Part shown: in pieces, positions 8,377-16,168 of the stretch | Position numbering within the stretch: the stretch's first letter is position 1 | How the letters are laid out: each line of letters opens with the position of its first letter | Source: Rikenellaceae bacterium | GTDB lineage: Bacteria > Bacteroidota > Bacteroidia > Bacteroidales > UBA932 | NCBI GenBank assembly: GCA_900769145.1 | Contig: CAAGFN010000022.1 | Location: forward strand, 1 to 28,838 | Direction: 5' to 3' | DNA length: 28,838 nucleotides | Program-made: the position numbers and the translations under genes | The notes under the pieces: generated by a model | What the model saw: the letters and a program-made list of their open reading frames with translations, nothing else | What the model was told of the DNA's origin: nothing | Database searches by the model: none

Positions 8377-9228
8377 TTAATTAGCGGTTGCGAGTGAGTC
8401 GGCTGCATTGCAGCAGAGTGAATCTGCCGGTGCCTCAAGCTTCTCGAGAAGCTCGTCGCAAAGTCGGCCCTTAGGCTGGACTGCATTGAGATATGGCTCG
8501 TATGCGCCAAGCCAGGTCTGGATAGCTGCATTGAGACCGTTGCAGGTCATGGTCGCACCTGTGATGGCATCGACTGCATTGTCAACACTTGCACCGCCCT
8601 TTACAATGCTGAACGCAGGAGCATCTGCACTGTAAATCACAGGCTTGCCCTCGAACTCAGCCCTGAATGCCGGGTCGTCCTTTATTTTGGCACCGAGGCC
8701 AGGAGTCTCCGACTCGTGGTCGAAATAGACACCTCTTATCGTCTTGTCTTCATTGACAGCGACGTAACCCCAGATCGGCCCCCAGAGGCCGGCACCGTAG
8801 CAGGCTGCTACTGTAACATTCTTGCCGTCCTGGTTGAAAATAATAACCGGAATCGAGATTTTGTCCGTCTCGCCGTTCTTGATGAACTTGTTCTGAGCCT
8901 TGAGTGCGCCCGTTCCTACAATCTCGCAGGATTCGATGTCAAGGTTCCTGTCGAGAGTTCCGTCAGCCTTGATAAGGAATGCATCCTTCACGGCGTTCCT
9001 GTAGGCTTCAAGCACTTTGTCATTGCCCATTGCGTCAAGTTCTGATTTTTCATAGAACTTGGCGGCAGCAAGCATCTGGCTGATGGTCTCTGCCTTCACG
9101 TTCGCATCCTGCCTCGGGGCGAGGACCTGGGATACGGTAGCGAGGACAGCGGCAACCAGCACTACGACGAGCGTCGTGTAGATGACTGTATAAATATTAC
9201 CGTCAGTAATTTTACCGTTAGTATTCAT
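8377..9228 (-). CDS. nqrC: Na+-translocating NADH:quinone reductase subunit C
   Basis: NqrC carries a covalently bound FMN on an extracytoplasmic domain anchored by one N-terminal helix. I chose the ATG at 9228 because MNTNGK resembles the usual Bacteroidota NqrC start; an in-frame ATG at 9237 would add three residues. The helix follows at about residues 13-34. The flavinylation motif is DAITGATMT, with the second Thr of TGAT (Thr226) as the attachment site. The C-terminus has a tail, roughly the last 20 residues, containing APADSLCCNAADSLATAN, with two D-S-L sequons and a Cys-Cys pair. It lies 13 bp after the nqrB stop. Confidence 0.96.
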   Translation of the reverse strand: MNTNGKITDGNIYTVIYTTLVVVLVAAVLATVSQVLAPRQDANVKAETISQMLAAAKFYEKSELDAMGNDKVLEAYRNAVKDAFLIKADGTLDRNLDIESCEIVGTGALKAQNKFIKNGETDKISIPVIIFNQDGKNVTVAACYGAGLWGPIWGYVAVNEDKTIRGVYFDHESETPGLGAKIKDDPAFRAEFEGKPVIYSADAPAFSIVKGGASVDNAVDAITGATMTCNGLNAAIQTWLGAYEPYLNAVQPKGRLCDELLEKLEAPADSLCCNAADSLATAN

Positions 9229-9241
9229 AATCAACATTAAG

Positions 9242-10393
9242 TTAAGCTGTTTTGACTCTCTTCATTCTTCTTGAAATCGCAGCTGAAGTGACATAGTGGT
9301 CAATGAGAGGTGCGAATGTATTCATAAGAAGGATGGCAAGCATCATTCCTTCCGCATATCCAGGGTTGAAGAGCCTTACAATGACGCAGAGCGCACCGAC
9401 GAGGAATCCGTAAATCCACTTGCCGCATTCGGTCTGGGCTGATGTCACAGGGTCTGTTGCCATGAATACTGTACCGAAGGCGAAACCGCCCATGATGAGC
9501 TGATACCAGGCAGGGATATCGGTGGCACCGCAGAGGTTGCCGAGCCAGCCGACGAGGAGAGCGCCGCCGACAGAAGAAATCATGATCTTCCAGCTTGCAA
9601 CGCCTGTCCAGATGAGGATAGCGGCTCCGATGAGAATGGCGATGACGGAAGTCTCGCCCACTGATCCCGGAACAGTACCTGCGAAGAGATCCCAGGCGCT
9701 GAAACCTGCATTGTTTACGGCTGCGAGACCTTCATTGGCGTATGCGAGAGGAGTTGCTCCGGTCACGCCGTCAACGAGGCTTTCACCGTTCCTGAGGGAA
9801 ATCCATACCTCCGATCCGGACATCTTGCTCGGATAGGAGAAGAAGAGGAATGCCCTGCAGAGGAGTGCCGGGTTGAGGAAATTCATACCTGTACCGCCGA
9901 AGACTTCCTTGCCGAAAAGCACTGCGAATGCAACTGCGATTGCAAGCATCCAGAGAGGAACGTCAACAGGGACAATGAGAGGGATGAGCATACCGGAAAC
10001 GAGATAGCCCTCATTGACTTCCTCGTTGCGGATCTGGGCAGAGGCGAACTCAATGCCAAGACCTACCACGTATGCTACGATGTAGAGAGGGAGGACTTTG
10101 AGAAGTCCGTACCAGAAATTGCCGAAGAAACTGCTTGATGCTCCGGTCGCTATGCTGTGCTGGTAGCCTACGTTCCACATTCCGAAGAGGGCTGCAGGAA
10201 CGAGTGCGAGCACTACGATAATCATTATTCTCTTCAGGTCAACCGCATCCCTGACATGGGCTCCGGTGCGGGTTACAGTACCCGGAACGCGGAGGAAGGT
10301 GTCGAATGCGTCAATGGTCGAGTGAAGGAACCATAACTTGCCGCCCTTCTCGAAAAGGCCCGGCTGTGGTGTTGTATTCTTTGATTCTTCCAT
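9242..10393 (-). CDS. nqrB: Na+-translocating NADH:quinone reductase subunit B
   Basis: NqrB is the large membrane subunit that binds one covalent FMN and riboflavin and carries the proposed Na+ path. At 383 aa it has the usual length, with about ten hydrophobic segments starting near residue 55. The covalent FMN site is Thr214 in VDGVTGATPL, matching the S/T-GAT motif around Thr236 in Vibrio. Conserved blocks such as EEVNEGYLVSG, FGGTGMNFLNPAL and MATDPVTSAQT are also present. It begins 13 bp after nqrA and is followed closely by nqrC, which supports one transcript. Confidence 0.97.
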   Translation of the reverse strand: MEESKNTTPQPGLFEKGGKLWFLHSTIDAFDTFLRVPGTVTRTGAHVRDAVDLKRIMIIVVLALVPAALFGMWNVGYQHSIATGASSSFFGNFWYGLLKVLPLYIVAYVVGLGIEFASAQIRNEEVNEGYLVSGMLIPLIVPVDVPLWMLAIAVAFAVLFGKEVFGGTGMNFLNPALLCRAFLFFSYPSKMSGSEVWISLRNGESLVDGVTGATPLAYANEGLAAVNNAGFSAWDLFAGTVPGSVGETSVIAILIGAAILIWTGVASWKIMISSVGGALLVGWLGNLCGATDIPAWYQLIMGGFAFGTVFMATDPVTSAQTECGKWIYGFLVGALCVIVRLFNPGYAEGMMLAILLMNTFAPLIDHYVTSAAISRRMKRVKTA

Positions 10394-10406
10394 AACTTCC
10401 GTGAGA

Positions 10407-11765
10407 TTATGCCATTTCTTTGATCATCAGGTCAATGCCTTTCTCGATGATGGCCTGGATATCGTTCTTGGAAGGATCCACGTACTCGCAGAGGGCGAGA
10501 TCCTCAGGAAGCACCTCGTAGATGCCGAACTTCTCCATCTTGTCGATGTCGCCGGCGAGGCAGGCCTTGATGAGATATACTGGGAAAATGTCCATTGGCA
10601 GCACCTTGGAATATACGTCGGACATCACGAATGCGCGAGGGCCTCCGTTGACATTGGTGTCCATGTCGTATGTCTTCTTGCTGCAGAGCCAGGAGAAATA
10701 TGTGCGGCTTGAGCTGAACTTTCCGAACCTGAACGGCTTGGCCCAGCCGAGGAGCTCGCGCTCAGTGCCCTCGTGGATGAGGGTTACCTGGTTGTCGAAG
10801 AATCCGAGACTTCCGTCCGGACCTACATTCTTTCCGGTAAGCACGTCACCGCTGATGAAGCGGATGTCATTGGCTGAATTGTCATAGAATCCCGCAAGAT
10901 CCTTCATTGATATGCCCGGAAGAGCATCAACGTAGGCAGGGTCGATGGCCCTTGGACCTGTAACGGCAACCTTTCTGGCGAGATTGAGTTTGCCGGTATT
11001 GATGAGTTTTCCAATCGCGGCAAGCATGAGGAGGGATACTGTCCACACGGTCTCTCCCTTCATAATCGGGGAAATGTGGCTTATCTGGACTCCCACGTTT
11101 CCTGCCGGGTGCTTTCCGCCGACAATGTGCTGGATGACATTCTCAAGTTTGTGGAATGGCGACCCTGAGAAGTTGTCTATGCTCAGGGAAACGTGTACTC
11201 CACCCTTTGTGAGTTTGCCGAGCGCAGTCACGGCAGCCTGGACATTGTCGAACTCGTCCTTGAGTGCAAATTCAGGACTGGCTGCCAGAGGTGCGGTACT
11301 GAAGGCGGATACGAAAATGGCCTTGGGCTCTGCGGACGGGTCCGCGATAACGCCGTAAGGTCTCTGTACAAGGCCTGCCCACAAACCGCTCTTAAGGAGA
11401 AGTTCCTTGACTTCTGCGGCATTCATGTCGGACGCTTTGCGGGAACCGAAGTCCACATACTCCTGCTGTCCGTCAGCCTTGATTTTCACCTCAAGCAACT
11501 TCCTTTTCTCTCCCCTTACAATGGCGGAAACTGTTCCGCTGACAGGTGAAGTGACAAGGATGTCCGGATTTTTTTTGTCTGCCAAAATCGGGGAACCGGC
11601 CAGAACCTTATCGCCTTCCTTGACCAGGAGCCTCGGAATGAGACCCTTAAAGTCGGTAGGTTTCACGGCGATAACGTCAGGCGACACCGTCTTTCTGGTT
11701 TTCTGGACTGCCGCCCCGGAAATCGGGATGTTCAGCCCTTGTTTCAAATCGATGTTGTTTGACAT
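10407..11765 (-). CDS. nqrA: Na+-translocating NADH:quinone reductase subunit A
   Basis: NqrA is the cytoplasmic subunit without a redox cofactor that contributes to quinone binding. The 452-aa protein starts with the family pattern (IDLKQGLNIPISG), has a barrel-sandwich segment near residues 40-100 (VKEGDKVLAGSPILADK, TSPVSGTVSAI) and long family blocks such as NVGVQISHISPI and KVAVTGPRAIDP. It is the first gene of the operon and diverges from ridA across a 165-bp gap that holds both promoters. No separate flavin transferase (apbE) gene for NqrB and NqrC is seen in this window. Confidence 0.96.
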   Translation of the reverse strand: MSNNIDLKQGLNIPISGAAVQKTRKTVSPDVIAVKPTDFKGLIPRLLVKEGDKVLAGSPILADKKNPDILVTSPVSGTVSAIVRGEKRKLLEVKIKADGQQEYVDFGSRKASDMNAAEVKELLLKSGLWAGLVQRPYGVIADPSAEPKAIFVSAFSTAPLAASPEFALKDEFDNVQAAVTALGKLTKGGVHVSLSIDNFSGSPFHKLENVIQHIVGGKHPAGNVGVQISHISPIMKGETVWTVSLLMLAAIGKLINTGKLNLARKVAVTGPRAIDPAYVDALPGISMKDLAGFYDNSANDIRFISGDVLTGKNVGPDGSLGFFDNQVTLIHEGTERELLGWAKPFRFGKFSSSRTYFSWLCSKKTYDMDTNVNGGPRAFVMSDVYSKVLPMDIFPVYLIKACLAGDIDKMEKFGIYEVLPEDLALCEYVDPSKNDIQAIIEKGIDLMIKEMA

Positions 11766-11801
11766 TATGATAACCTTTAATAGTTGTTCATTTTCCGGCT
11801 G

Positions 11802-11809
11802 CGAAGATA
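11802..11809 (-). promoter_or_regulatory. Possible nqr operon promoter -7 element (TATCTTCG)
   Basis: Read on the minus strand this is TATCTTCG, one base off TAnnTTTG, and it lies 36 bp before the nqrA ATG. A TTG at 11828-11826 is only 16 nt upstream, shorter than the usual 19-21, so the match is weak. It is the best candidate in the nqrA-ridA gap for transcription in this direction. Confidence 0.3.
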
Positions 11810-11878
11810 CTTATTTTTTTTCATTCAATGAAATAATTATGATGCCTGACTGCTTACTTCCAGGGGCATTGTTAATAC

Positions 11879-11909
11879 TTGCAATTCTGGCTTCCGTTCC
11901 GTAACTTTG
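11879..11909 (+). promoter_or_regulatory. ridA promoter (TTG - 20 nt - TAACTTTG)
   Basis: TTG at 11879-11881 is followed after exactly 20 nt by TAACTTTG at 11902-11909, a full match to the Bacteroidota sigma-ABfr consensus. Transcription should start near 11916, leaving a leader of about 15 nt before the ridA ATG. The -7 element contains the TTG of an in-frame upstream extension of ridA, which excludes that earlier start. Confidence 0.75.
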
Positions 11910-11921
11910 TGGCACAAAAAC

Positions 11922-11926
11922 AGGAG
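11922..11926 (+). promoter_or_regulatory. Shine-Dalgarno AGGAG fixing the ridA start
   Basis: AGGAG stands 4 nt before the ATG at 11931. Together with the promoter position it decides for this ATG over the upstream in-frame TTG at 11907. Confidence 0.55.
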
Positions 11927-11930
11927 AAAA

Positions 11931-12308
11931 ATGAAACAGATAACTTCAGAAAAAGCGCCGGCCGCAATCGGCCCTTACAGCCAGGCCGTGGAAATCAACG
12001 GATTCGTATTCGCATCAGGACAGCTTCCGATAGATCCGGCTACCGGACTTTTCCCGGAGGGCGGGGTCAGGGAGCAGACAAGGCAGTCGCTTCTCAATGT
12101 CACCGCAATTCTTGAGGCTGCCGGCCTGACTCTGGCCAATGTCGTGAAAACCACCGTATTCCTGGCGGATATGGGCGATTTCGCTGACATGAATGCAGTC
12201 TATTCGGAGTTCTTCAATGCTCCATATCCGGCCCGTTCCGCCGTGGCTGTGAAGACATTGCCGAAGGGGGCCATGGTAGAAATAGAAGTACTTGCCGCAA
12301 GGGGCTGA
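11931..12308 (+). CDS. ridA: RidA family reactive enamine/imine deaminase
   Basis: RidA proteins hydrolyse reactive 2-aminoacrylate and related enamines/imines released by PLP enzymes, protecting the cell from PLP-enzyme damage. The 125-aa product is a full-length YjgF/YER057c/UK114 fold. Key residues match the active RidA subgroup: Tyr16 in GPYSQA, Arg102 in YPARSAV (equivalent to the catalytic Arg105 of Salmonella RidA) and Glu117 in VEIEVLA. The protein is cytoplasmic and trimeric by family. It is divergent from nqrA and 57 bp upstream of the helicase gene. The short gap has only a one-mismatch -7 (TAATATTG at 12351), so the two genes may be cotranscribed. Confidence 0.95.
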   Translation: MKQITSEKAPAAIGPYSQAVEINGFVFASGQLPIDPATGLFPEGGVREQTRQSLLNVTAILEAAGLTLANVVKTTVFLADMGDFADMNAVYSEFFNAPYPARSAVAVKTLPKGAMVEIEVLAARG

Positions 12309-12365
12309 CGGCAGTCCCGAACCGCATCTGTGGCCGGAGGGAAAAATCACTAATATTGAGCAGAA

Positions 12366-14879
12366 ATGAACGTGGCGAATAAAATACTGGAGGGGCTGGA
12401 TGACCAGCAGAGAGCGGCGGTAAGCCAGACTGAAGGACCTGTACTGATTGTGGCAGGTGCAGGAGCCGGAAAAACAAGGGTCCTGACAGGCAGGATTGCG
12501 TATCTTCTGGAGAGAGGATGCGAACCTGACCGCATAATGGCCCTGACCTTCACCAAGAAGGCGGCCACGGAAATGAAGGAGAGAATCTCAGCAATGGTAG
12601 GGGACCGGAAGGCCCGCCGCCTGTACATGGGTACATTCCACTCCATTTTCATAAGATTCCTGAGGGAGTTCGCTGACAGGCTCGGATATCCGTCATCATT
12701 CACGATTTACGACACAGGGGATACCCAGAGCGCCATAAAGTCCTGCCTGAAGGAAATGAACCTGGATGACAAGATTTACAAGCCGAAGGATGTCCTGGCC
12801 AGGATTTCAATGGCGAAGAACAATCTGGTCACACCAGCAGCATACAAGGCCAATACCCAGGCCATAGTCAACGACACCCACGCCAAGAAGCCGGAAATCT
12901 GCAACATCTATGCGAAGTATGCAGAAAAATGCAAGGCTGCCGGGGTAATGGATTTCGACGATATCCTCCTGAATATGAACATATTGTTCAAGGATTTCCC
13001 GGATGCATTGGCCTCGGTCGCCGACAGGTTCGACTACATTCTGGTGGACGAGTACCAGGACACCAACTTCGCCCAGTACCTTATCCTCAAGAAACTCAGC
13101 CAGAAGCACAGGAATATCTGTGTCGTGGGCGATGATTCGCAGTCCATCTATGCCTTCAGGGGAGCGAAGATTGAGAATATCCTGAATTTCCGGAAGGATT
13201 ATCCGGATTGCAAGCTGTTCCGTCTGGAGCAGAACTACAGGTCCACGCGCAACATTGTCGATGCGGCCAATTCCCTCATAGAGAAGAATGAGTCCAGAAT
13301 CCCGAAAACCTGTTTCTCCAATGGTCCCGAAGGTGACAGAATCCATCTCGTGAAAGCCTATACGGAGCAGGAGGAAGCCATTCTCATTGCCTCCGACATC
13401 ATCAAGAGGATGAGTGCGGAACATTGTCAGTATCAGGATTTTGCGATATTGTACAGGACCAACTCGCAGTCCCGTGCAATAGAGGAGGCTCTCCGCAAGC
13501 GCAATCTTCCCTACATGATTTATTCCGGCAATTCCTTCTTTGACCGCCAGGAGGTGAAGGATATGATGGCCTATCTTAAACTTGCCGTCAATCCCAATGA
13601 TGACGAGTCCTTCCGCAGGGTGCTCAACAAACCTGCCAGGGGCATTGGGGCCACTTCTGAAGAGGCTCTGGCCAATGCTGCCAGGAATGCGGGGGTATCA
13701 TTGTTCCAGGCCTGTTCGTCAGGTGTCCTGGCGGCTTCGGGGCTCAAACAGGCGGCAATGTCCAGGATTCTCGCATTCCATTCAATGATTGCCGAGGCCA
13801 ATGCCGCTGTGCCTGTCAAGGACGCATTCACAGTGGCCAGGGAACTTTCTACGAGATGCGGACTCTACGCCTCGTTCAAGGAGGACAACTCTATCGAGAG
13901 CCAGACCAGGGCTGCCAATGTGGAGGAACTCCTCAACAGCGTCCAGGGCTTTGTGGAGGACAAGAGAAACGAGATGAAGGAGGAAATGCTCGCTGACGGG
14001 TCCGCAGTGGATGTGGAGTCCATCAATGATGACGAACTTCCTGTGGTGACATTGGGAGATTTCCTGGAGGACATATCCCTCCTGAGTGCCGTGGATGTAA
14101 AGGAAGACGAGGATACATCCAACAAAATTGCCCTGATGACAGTGCATTCTTCAAAGGGACTTGAGTTCCCTTATGTGTTCGTGGCAGGTATGGAGGAGAA
14201 TATTTTCCCTTCAGGCGGAATGTTCGCCAGCCCGGCTGACATAGAGGAAGAAAGACGCCTATTCTACGTTGCCCTTACCCGGGCCAAGGTGGCAGTAGAA
14301 CTCAGTTTCGCCTCCACCAGGATGCGTAACGGCAAGCACGAGTCCAACTCACCGAGCCGTTTCATTCGGGAAATAAATCCGAAATATATTGATAATCCGT
14401 TGAGGGATAGCGATTTCGATGACGAGAACGAAGGATTCGGAGGCTTCGGAGGCTTCGGCTCGAGCTTCGGCCAGGGGCGCAGCAACTGGAAGGAACGCAC
14501 ACCCGGACGGACAGGGATGTCTTTCGGCTATGCTTCCTCTTCCCCCGCAGTCAAGACCGGCAATGCAGGCCGTCCCGGCAACCCTGCCAGACCTGTGGTT
14601 CCCGGCAATCCCAGGCCATTGTCCCGGGCCAATCCGGGAAGGGTCAATCCTGTCGCCCCGGCAGGCCGCAATGTTACCGGACCGGCTGCCGACCGGGACT
14701 TTATACCTGTGTCAGTTCTTGACCTCAAGGCAGGCCAGCGTATAGAACACAACCGCTTCGGACTGGGGACAATCATTGAAATAACCGGAGGCGGGGCCGA
14801 TCTCAAAGCCAAGATCAACTTCGACACCTCCGGCATCAAGATTCTTCTGCTGAAATACGCCAAGATACGACTGGCGTAG
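12366..14879 (+). CDS. pcrA: PcrA/UvrD-type superfamily 1A DNA helicase
   Basis: This is a 3'-5' DNA helicase of repair and replication-conflict resolution. The motifs appear in order: Walker A GAGAGKT at residues 31-37, LTFTKKAA, GTFHS, motif II DEYQDTN at 228-234, GDDSQSIYAFRGA, NYRST, TVHSSKGLEF, and RRLFYVALTRAK near 640. At 837 aa it is about 100 residues longer than typical PcrA. The extra part is a Gly/Phe-rich stretch (GFGGFGGFGSSFGQG, about 695-710) followed by a Pro/Gly/Asn/Arg-rich linker up to about 775. The last 50 residues (GQRIEHNRFGLGTIIEI through LLLKYAKIRLA) match the C-terminal Tudor-like domain by which PcrA/UvrD contacts RNA polymerase. UvrD and PcrA cannot be separated with certainty here. 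Confidence 0.93.
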   Translation: MNVANKILEGLDDQQRAAVSQTEGPVLIVAGAGAGKTRVLTGRIAYLLERGCEPDRIMALTFTKKAATEMKERISAMVGDRKARRLYMGTFHSIFIRFLREFADRLGYPSSFTIYDTGDTQSAIKSCLKEMNLDDKIYKPKDVLARISMAKNNLVTPAAYKANTQAIVNDTHAKKPEICNIYAKYAEKCKAAGVMDFDDILLNMNILFKDFPDALASVADRFDYILVDEYQDTNFAQYLILKKLSQKHRNICVVGDDSQSIYAFRGAKIENILNFRKDYPDCKLFRLEQNYRSTRNIVDAANSLIEKNESRIPKTCFSNGPEGDRIHLVKAYTEQEEAILIASDIIKRMSAEHCQYQDFAILYRTNSQSRAIEEALRKRNLPYMIYSGNSFFDRQEVKDMMAYLKLAVNPNDDESFRRVLNKPARGIGATSEEALANAARNAGVSLFQACSSGVLAASGLKQAAMSRILAFHSMIAEANAAVPVKDAFTVARELSTRCGLYASFKEDNSIESQTRAANVEELLNSVQGFVEDKRNEMKEEMLADGSAVDVESINDDELPVVTLGDFLEDISLLSAVDVKEDEDTSNKIALMTVHSSKGLEFPYVFVAGMEENIFPSGGMFASPADIEEERRLFYVALTRAKVAVELSFASTRMRNGKHESNSPSRFIREINPKYIDNPLRDSDFDDENEGFGGFGGFGSSFGQGRSNWKERTPGRTGMSFGYASSSPAVKTGNAGRPGNPARPVVPGNPRPLSRANPGRVNPVAPAGRNVTGPAADRDFIPVSVLDLKAGQRIEHNRFGLGTIIEITGGGADLKAKINFDTSGIKILLLKYAKIRLA

Positions 14880-14882
14880 GCA

Positions 14883-16160
14883 TTATTGGAAATCCATGAA
14901 CATTACCTCGGCAGGTGCACGCTTCTGCGCCAGGAGGTCTTTCATCTTCTGCATTGCAGGAGCACTGTGCCTGTAGAACATCTGTAATCCGGCACAGAGT
15001 GAGTTGAGGCCGGCCTGGCCGTTCTTGGCCTTGTCGAAACGGTGCTTAGGGCATTCTCCGTTGCAGAGACGGAGCCATTCGCAACGGCGGCACTGCACAG
15101 GCAGGGAATTGCGCTTCTCGATACCGAATGCCATCGCCCCCTCGCAGCCCGCAAGGTCACGGAGATTGTCTGTGGCAATGTTGCCGAGCTTGTATTCCGG
15201 ATATACGAAATGGTCGCAGACATAGACGTCACCGTTATGTTCAACCACAATGTTCCCTCCGCAGGTCTCGGCGTATGCGCAGGTTCCCGGCATTGCTCCG
15301 ACCCAGCCTGCAAGCGTGGCATCGAACATTCCCACGAAATACTGGCCTACATCGTGCTTGACCCAGTAGTCGAAGATGTCGCAGAGAAGGCGGCCATAGC
15401 CTACGTCGCTGATGGACCAGGTCCCTATACCGTCGCTTTCACCGGTCGGGTTGACGATAGTAGGCCGCACTGACTTGAGGGCCTTGCCGTTGTCACCTTT
15501 CTGGAACCTGATTTTCTCCACGACCGGGAGGAACTGCATGTATCTGCTGCCTATGGACTTGAGGAACTGGTAAATCTCCAGTCCGTGTCCCTCGGATGCC
15601 TTGCTGACAGCCGTGAGTGTATTGAACTCCACTCCACGGTACACCAGGGTCCGCAGCCCGGCCATCACCTTTGCGAAAGAAGGTTCACCTGCCTTGCTGC
15701 TCCTGTATCTGTCGTGGATATGTTCCGGACCGTCGATTGAAATGCCTATCAGGAACTGGTTCTCTGCGAAGAAATCCGCCCATTGCGGTGTCAGCAGGGT
15801 TCCGTTGGTCTGGAGAGTATTGTGGACTATCTTGTCCTCAGCATATTTCTTCTCGAACTCAATGGCCTTCTTGTAGAAGTCCAGCCCCATAATGAGAGGC
15901 TCGCCTCCGTGCCAGTTGAATGTAACTTCGGGAACGTCGCAGGAACTGAGATAGTTCTTTATAAGTTTTTCAAGCATTTCCTCCGTCATACGCGGCTCAC
16001 GGCCACCGTACAATGCGGATTTGTCCAGGTAGTAACAATACCGGCAGTCAAGGTTGCAGAGCGAACCGCCGGGCTTTATCATTAGATTGAATGCCAGCGG
16101 ACCGGACATTCTCTCCGCATCCGCCAGCGTTATCGTATTCTTGAATATGTCTTCAGCCAT
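14883..16160 (-). CDS. Anaerobic sulfatase-maturating radical SAM enzyme (anSME)
   Basis: anSMEs oxidise an active-site Cys or Ser of sulfatases to formylglycine under anaerobic conditions. The 425-aa protein has the radical SAM motif Cys35-x3-Cys39-x2-Cys42 (CNLDCRYC), the NWHGGEP segment, LQTNGTLL and GISIDGP. It also has a C-terminal SPASM-type cysteine cluster (CAYAETCGG, DVYVCDHFVYP, CRRCEWLRLCNGECPKHR), expected to hold two auxiliary [4Fe-4S] clusters. Length and motif spacing match Bacteroides and Clostridium anSMEs. No sulfatase gene occurs in this window, so it probably acts in trans. It follows pgi by 8 bp, probably as one operon. Another SPASM peptide-modifying enzyme is possible but fits less well. 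Confidence 0.88.
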   Translation of the reverse strand: MAEDIFKNTITLADAERMSGPLAFNLMIKPGGSLCNLDCRYCYYLDKSALYGGREPRMTEEMLEKLIKNYLSSCDVPEVTFNWHGGEPLIMGLDFYKKAIEFEKKYAEDKIVHNTLQTNGTLLTPQWADFFAENQFLIGISIDGPEHIHDRYRSSKAGEPSFAKVMAGLRTLVYRGVEFNTLTAVSKASEGHGLEIYQFLKSIGSRYMQFLPVVEKIRFQKGDNGKALKSVRPTIVNPTGESDGIGTWSISDVGYGRLLCDIFDYWVKHDVGQYFVGMFDATLAGWVGAMPGTCAYAETCGGNIVVEHNGDVYVCDHFVYPEYKLGNIATDNLRDLAGCEGAMAFGIEKRNSLPVQCRRCEWLRLCNGECPKHRFDKAKNGQAGLNSLCAGLQMFYRHSAPAMQKMKDLLAQKRAPAEVMFMDFQ

Positions 16161-16168
16161 TCCGGGGA

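Noticed and set aside
5808..11765. Rnf complex instead of Nqr
   Set aside because: The NqrA and NqrF types are unambiguous, and no RnfB or RnfC ferredoxin-type subunit is present.
12807..13424. 205-codon minus-strand frame inside the helicase gene
   Set aside because: It is antisense to conserved helicase motifs, including DEYQDTN, and has no independent support.
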